Source: Spartobacteria bacterium (lineage in GTDB: Bacteria > Verrucomicrobiota > Verrucomicrobiia > Chthoniobacterales > UBA6821). Taken from it: a stretch of DNA of 10,817 bases. The DNA lies in the NCBI GenBank assembly GCA_947466005.1, contig CANIBV010000052.1:1-10817 (forward strand), in the 5' to 3' direction. The notes below the pieces were generated by a model. It worked only from the letters and a program-made list of their open reading frames with translations, did not search any database and was not told the origin of the DNA. Positions 7,308 to 10,817 of the stretch are shown piece after piece. The number at the start of each line of letters is the position of its first letter. Within the stretch, counting starts at the first letter, position 1. The position numbers and the translations under genes are program-made.

Positions 7308-8573
7308 CTAAGCCGCCGGTTGTGCTTTCCCAGCGAGTTGGTTCTTGGCTGCCGCAAGGATGGCTTCGGCCTTTTCAGGTCCGCAACCGAGCACTCCGTC
7401 AATATCTGAGGCCTCGGCGGTCACCACCACGTCGACGGAATTCATTCCGCCGGCCGCAAGTGTCTTGGCCTCTTCCTCGCTGATGCCGAGAGCGGTGGCG
7501 AGTTGGTGGGCTGCGCCCCCCATCTGCTGCTCGAAGGCCTCCGCTGCGGAACGGTCTTCCTGGATATCGATCTCCCAACCGGTGAGGCGTGAGGTAAGGC
7601 GGGCATTCTGGCCACGTTTTCCGATGGCCAAGGCAAGGTCTTCCTTGTCGATGGAGATGCGAAGGGTGTGGGCGGCCTCATCGACCTCGATGTTACGGAC
7701 GCGGGCGGGCTTGAGGGCCTCGCGGGCAAATTCCTTGGGATCCTCGTGCCAACGGAGGATATCGACCTTCTCGTTGTTGAGTTCGCGCACGATATTCTTC
7801 ACACGGGCACCGCGCATTCCGACGCAGGCGCCGACAGGGTCCACTTTCTCGTTGGAGCTGTGAACAGCAACCTTGGTGCGGAAGCCTGCCTCACGGGCGA
7901 TGGAACGAAGCTCAACCGTGTGATCGGCGATCTCACTGACCTCCATCTCAAAGAGACGGCGGATGAAGTTGGGATGACTGCGAGAGAGGATGATCTCTGG
8001 GCCACGGGGGCCGTTCTCAACGGCCACAACGTAGGCGCGGATGCGGTCGCCGATATTGTACTCCTCGGTGCTGACACGCTCGCGCGAAGGCATGATCCCC
8101 TCGAACTTGCCGAGATCCAGGACAACATCACTACGGTCGAAACGACGCACGGTGCCACTGACGATCTCGCCTGCACGATCCTTGAACTCCTCGTAGATCA
8201 TCTCCTTCTCGATCTGACGGATACGCTGCGCAATTGCCTGACGGGCCGTCTGGGCGGCGATACGTCCAAAGTCACGCGGGGTCACCTCAATCTCGATCTC
8301 TTCGCCGATTGCGACCTCATTATTGATCAGGCGGGCCTTGGCCAGGGAAATTTCTTCCTGAGGATTAGCAACGGTCTCAACGATCAGCGGCTTGGCAAAA
8401 GCACGGATCGCTCCGCTCTTGGGATTGATGTCGACGCGAACCTCGCGGGAGCAGGAAAAGCTCTTCTTGGAGGCGGCAACGAGGGCCGAGGAGATCGCCT
8501 CGATGAGGATCTCACGTTTGATACCTTTTTCGCGCTCGAGGTAGTCGAGCATGGCGATAAATTCGGAGTTCAT
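7308..8573 (-). CDS. nusA: Transcription termination/antitermination factor NusA
   Basis: NusA binds RNA polymerase and nascent RNA and modulates pausing, termination and antitermination. The N-terminal polymerase-binding domain covers about residues 1-130. An S1 domain begins at IVSGTV (about 137) and runs to about 200. KH1 carries the GMRG loop near 252 and KH2 carries IGKRGQNARL near 317. The tail from about 355 to 421 reads as one helix-hairpin-helix unit (ISEEEAKTLAAGG, GVLGCGPEKAEAIL) instead of the two acidic repeats of E. coli. At 421 residues it is between the short Bacillus and long E. coli forms. It is first in the operon: no rimP precedes it, and a promoter lies at 8638-8666 with a leader of roughly 58 nt. 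Confidence 0.97.
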   Translation of the reverse strand: MNSEFIAMLDYLEREKGIKREILIEAISSALVAASKKSFSCSREVRVDINPKSGAIRAFAKPLIVETVANPQEEISLAKARLINNEVAIGEEIEIEVTPRDFGRIAAQTARQAIAQRIRQIEKEMIYEEFKDRAGEIVSGTVRRFDRSDVVLDLGKFEGIMPSRERVSTEEYNIGDRIRAYVVAVENGPRGPEIILSRSHPNFIRRLFEMEVSEIADHTVELRSIAREAGFRTKVAVHSSNEKVDPVGACVGMRGARVKNIVRELNNEKVDILRWHEDPKEFAREALKPARVRNIEVDEAAHTLRISIDKEDLALAIGKRGQNARLTSRLTGWEIDIQEDRSAAEAFEQQMGGAAHQLATALGISEEEAKTLAAGGMNSVDVVVTAEASDIDGVLGCGPEKAEAILAAAKNQLAGKAQPAA

Positions 8574-8637
8574 GGAAGTAGTAATTCCCGACTCACAGGT
8601 CAGGAAGGGTTCCAGGACAGTGTGTCGGGGGTTTGTA

Positions 8638-8666
8638 ACTATGGCGGGACTATTCCCTCAGGTCAA
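8638..8666 (-). promoter_or_regulatory. Sigma70-type promoter for the nusA operon
   Basis: On the minus strand, TTGACC (8661-8666, 5 of 6 to the -35 consensus) lies 17 bp from CATAGT (8638-8643, 4 of 6 to the -10). A transcript would start near 8631, leaving a leader of roughly 58 nt before nusA. Spacing and position fit; no experiment is implied. Confidence 0.55.
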
Positions 8667-8725
8667 CTGAAAGAAAGCCACCGGGGAAACACTGATTAAA
8701 TCCCATGATGACTGCTGCAGACTAT

Positions 8726-8755
8726 TTGAGTGTTTTCAACCCAAGAGAATAAAAT
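8726..8755 (+). promoter_or_regulatory. Sigma70-type promoter for the divergent plus-strand genes
   Basis: TTGAGT (8726-8731) and TAAAAT (8750-8755, 5 of 6) are separated by 18 bp and point toward the secreted-protein gene at 8810. A start near 8762 would give a leader of about 48 nt. It lies about 60 bp from the opposing nusA promoter, so the two could influence each other. Confidence 0.5.
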
Positions 8756-8780
8756 GGTCGCGGTGGCATGACTGGACCAT
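8754..8780. promoter_or_regulatory. Dyad ATGGTC-N15-GACCAT straddling the predicted start site
   Basis: A perfect 6-bp inverted repeat (8754-8759 and 8775-8780) overlaps the end of the -10 element and the expected start site of the plus-strand promoter. That is where a repressor operator would sit. The arms are short and chance cannot be excluded. Confidence 0.25.
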
Positions 8781-8809
8781 TAGCTTAGCGGATCAACCCA
8801 CCTCAGCAC

Positions 8810-9313
8810 ATGAACATCCACTCCATTACCCAATTCACTCTCCGCAAGGCCACTCGGCCCCTGATGGTTACGCTTGCCTCCATCGCCCTCGCTGTTGTCG
8901 CCAACGCATCCGATGCGCCGTGTCCGAAACTCAAGGCTGCCAACGAGGGCTTCTACAGCGCCCTCAACACCATGTTCACTGGCAAGATCGATCCGATGCT
9001 GGCACTTTGGTCACACGGAAAAGATGTCGCCTACCTCGGCCCCGACGGCCTCTTCCTGAGTGGTTGGAACAGCGTGAAGGCCGACTGGCATAAGCAAGCC
9101 GCCATGAAACTTGGAGGAAAAGCAGTTCCCACCAATGTTCGCTATTTCATGGCGCCCGGCAGCGGGATTGCCGTGGTTCAGGACATCGAGCAGATCACCA
9201 CGGACAAAGGCCAGAAACTCTCGATACGTGCCACCAATGTCTACCGCATGGAAGGCAGAGATTGGAAAATGGTCAGCCATCACACCGACAAGCTCCCCTC
9301 GGTGCTCAAGTAG
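8810..9313 (+). CDS. Secreted NTF2/SnoaL-like domain protein
   Basis: This 167-residue protein has a clear signal peptide: basic residues R12, K13 and R16, a hydrophobic stretch at 18-31 and an A-N-A cleavage site after residue 33. The mature part of about 134 residues resembles the SnoaL-like/DUF4440-type NTF2 fold: an opening helix, LALWSHGKDVAYLGPDG, then GWNSVKADW, and late strands NVYRMEGRDWKMVSHHTD. In this superfamily such domains act as small-ligand pockets, enzymes or binding modules, so no reaction can be assigned. Mature Cys38 is the only cysteine. No Shine-Dalgarno is visible. It is the first gene of the plus-strand group, 40 bp before gldA, with no terminator visible between them, so co-transcription is plausible. 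Confidence 0.8.
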   Translation: MNIHSITQFTLRKATRPLMVTLASIALAVVANASDAPCPKLKAANEGFYSALNTMFTGKIDPMLALWSHGKDVAYLGPDGLFLSGWNSVKADWHKQAAMKLGGKAVPTNVRYFMAPGSGIAVVQDIEQITTDKGQKLSIRATNVYRMEGRDWKMVSHHTDKLPSVLK

Positions 9314-9353
9314 TCATCGCAGAAACGTAGGAACGACAGCAATTCATCCCCCC

Positions 9354-10454
9354 ATGAATACTGTCTTCTGCGCACCGTGCCGTTATACTCAGGGTCCGAA
9401 TGCCACCGAGTCACTCGGTGCCGAGATGGCCAGTCTGGGATTGAAGGGCCCGGCACTGATTGTCGCCGGACGCTCAGCCCGCTCCCAGCTTGAGCATATC
9501 TGGCAAAAAACACTCGGAGAAGCCGGCATCGCATACGCTGTCCACCCCTTCGGAGGTGAGTGTACTCATGCCGAGGTCGCACGAATTGTGTCAACCGCCC
9601 GTGCCATCGGGGCCAATACGATCCTTGGCGCGGGAGGTGGCAAAGCGCTCGATACAGGCCGGGCGGCAGCGGCAGACCTGGGACTGCCCGTCGTGAACTG
9701 CCCAACGATCGCATCCACTGACGCCCCCTGCAGCGCCCTCTCGGTAATCTACAACGAGGCCGGGGAGTTTCAGGAGTACAGGTTTTACGGCAAGAACCCG
9801 GACCTCGTTCTGGTCGACACTCAGGTCATTGCCAACGCCCCTGTGAGGCAGTTGATCTCAGGTATGGGAGATGCCCTCTCCACTTGGTTCGAGGCGAGGG
9901 CCTGCGCCAAGTCGGGCGCCCGGAACATGCGCGGAGGATTGCCCACCAGGAGTGCTCTGGCCCTGGCGGAACTCTGTTACAAAACATTGCTTGCCGATGG
10001 CGTCGAAGCCATGCATTCCGCCGAACGGAAAGTCATCACACCGGCTCTGGATCGCATCATCGAGGCAAACACACTGCTCTCCGGCCTCGGCTTCGAGTCA
10101 GCGGGACTGGCGGCCGCCCACTCGGTTCACAACGGGCTCACCGCCGTGCTGGGATCCCATGCTTTTCTCCATGGTGAAAAGGTCGCCTTCGGTGTGATTG
10201 TGCAGTTGGTGATGGAAGGGAGCGACCGGGCCAAACTAAACGAGGTACTCTCGTTCTCCGCCTCCATAGGTCTCCCCATGACCCTCGCGGACATCGGTTG
10301 CCAAGACCTCTCCAAGGAAATGCTGACAGCAGTGGCGGAGCGCGCCACCGCACCCGGGGAGACCATCCACAACGAACCATTTGAAGTAACCCGGCTCATC
10401 GTCGCAGACGCGATCGTGGCTGCTGATGCAGTTGGTCTCACCTTCAAGGCATGA
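9354..10454 (+). CDS. gldA: Glycerol dehydrogenase-type, metal- and NAD-dependent alcohol dehydrogenase
   Basis: This 366-residue protein matches the GldA branch of the iron-containing alcohol dehydrogenase superfamily, which oxidises glycerol to dihydroxyacetone with NAD+. The nucleotide-binding glycine loop is GAGGGK at 92-97, and the substrate-pocket motif STD ends in Asp123. The metal ligands are all present at family positions: Asp173 (GMGD), His256 (AHSVHNG) and His273 (HGEK). The open frame extends 81 codons upstream over the preceding gene, but the ATG at 9354 puts the protein at family length and leaves a clean 40-bp gap. No Shine-Dalgarno precedes it. Related polyols or diols are possible substrates, and I cannot separate these. 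The transporter gene starts 4 bp after its stop, so the two are almost certainly co-transcribed. Confidence 0.92.
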   Translation: MNTVFCAPCRYTQGPNATESLGAEMASLGLKGPALIVAGRSARSQLEHIWQKTLGEAGIAYAVHPFGGECTHAEVARIVSTARAIGANTILGAGGGKALDTGRAAAADLGLPVVNCPTIASTDAPCSALSVIYNEAGEFQEYRFYGKNPDLVLVDTQVIANAPVRQLISGMGDALSTWFEARACAKSGARNMRGGLPTRSALALAELCYKTLLADGVEAMHSAERKVITPALDRIIEANTLLSGLGFESAGLAAAHSVHNGLTAVLGSHAFLHGEKVAFGVIVQLVMEGSDRAKLNEVLSFSASIGLPMTLADIGCQDLSKEMLTAVAERATAPGETIHNEPFEVTRLIVADAIVAADAVGLTFKA

Positions 10455-10458
10455 GTAG

Positions 10459-10817
10459 ATGGTGACTGCCTCCGATAACCGATCTTCGCCCCCTGTTAAT
10501 TCGGCGACAAGAATCCTGATCGCCAGCCTAGCCGGGACGACGATCGAGTTCTTTGATTTCTACATCTATGCAACTGCGGCGGTCCTCGTCTTTCCGAAGC
10601 TCTTCTTCCCATCCAGTGACGCGACTGCCGCAACGCTGGAATCCCTTGCCACGTTTGCCCTGGCTTTCTTCGCCCGACCGGTCGGCGCCGCTCTCTTCGG
10701 CCACTTCGGGGACCGTATAGGAAGAAAAGCCACCTTGATCGCGGCCCTTCTGACCATGGGGATCTCGACGGTTCTGATCGGCTTTTTGCCGACTTACGCA
10801 TCAATCGGGGCCACAGC
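10459..10817 (+). CDS. MHS-family MFS transporter (metabolite:H+ symporter type), N-terminal part
   Basis: About 119 codons are present before the window ends. A hydrophilic N-terminus of about 18 residues leads into a first membrane segment reading LAGTTIEFFDFYIYATAA, the acidic EFFDFY-type signature of the MHS subfamily (ShiA, ProP, KgtP relatives). A second segment near LATFALAFFARPVGA ends in GHFGDRIGRK, the MFS cytoplasmic loop motif, and a third segment begins after it. These proteins sit in the inner membrane and import organic acids, osmolytes or similar solutes with protons; the first 119 residues do not reveal the solute. The ATG at 10459 is 4 bp past the gldA stop, and AAGG about 9 nt upstream is the most plausible ribosome binding site in the window. 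A GTG one codon later is an alternative start. Confidence 0.9.
   Translation, partial: MVTASDNRSSPPVNSATRILIASLAGTTIEFFDFYIYATAAVLVFPKLFFPSSDATAATLESLATFALAFFARPVGAALFGHFGDRIGRKATLIAALLTMGISTVLIGFLPTYASIGAT

Noticed and set aside
7668..8699. 343-codon plus-strand frame antisense to nusA
   Set aside because: Shadow of nusA: no recognisable motifs, and it runs through the nusA promoter region into the divergent spacer.
9111..9353. 81-codon upstream extension of the gldA frame
   Set aside because: It overlaps the secreted-protein gene and has no family similarity. GldA proteins begin near the ATG at 9354, and that start gives the expected length and metal-ligand numbering.

Overview
The window looks like a chromosomal housekeeping region from a GC-rich, free-living, Gram-negative-type bacterium. 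Protein character, near-absence of Shine-Dalgarno sequences and the style of intergenic repeats make a Verrucomicrobiota-like organism my best guess. No 16S or other lineage marker is present, so this placement is tentative. I see no phage, transposase, CRISPR array, tRNA or rRNA.

Layout. Positions 1-1386 (minus) hold an almost complete pyridine-nucleotide disulfide oxidoreductase, cut by the left edge. A gene-free stretch of about 390 bp follows; about 135 bp of it is a dense chain of potential hairpins. From 8573 down to 1779, all on the minus strand, runs a transcription/translation operon in the order nusA, infB, rbfA, nrnA (DHH phosphoesterase), truB, ribF. It has a good sigma70-type promoter at 8638-8666, upstream of nusA. 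rbfA and nrnA overlap by 4 bp. The other junctions are short, except truB-ribF (about 150 bp), which carries a repeat-like element with inverted arms. From 8810 onward the plus strand carries a divergent group: a small secreted NTF2/SnoaL-like protein, a glycerol-dehydrogenase-type enzyme (gldA), and the start of an MHS-family MFS transporter cut by the right edge.

How the genes work together. NusA (transcript elongation/antitermination), IF2 (initiator tRNA delivery), RbfA (30S maturation), NrnA (nanoRNA/pAp turnover), TruB (tRNA U55 pseudouridylation) and RibF (FMN/FAD synthesis) form the widely conserved nusA-infB operon. Here it lacks rimP, ylxR and rpsO, which commonly accompany it. The plus-strand group may couple a polyol or alcohol oxidation to uptake of a small metabolite; the substrate cannot be read from sequence.

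I found no clearly novel multi-gene system. The items most worth checking are the hairpin chain at 1618-1752, the repeat-like element at 2713-2845, the mixed MerA/E3 character of the left-edge reductase, and the lack of ribosome binding sites.
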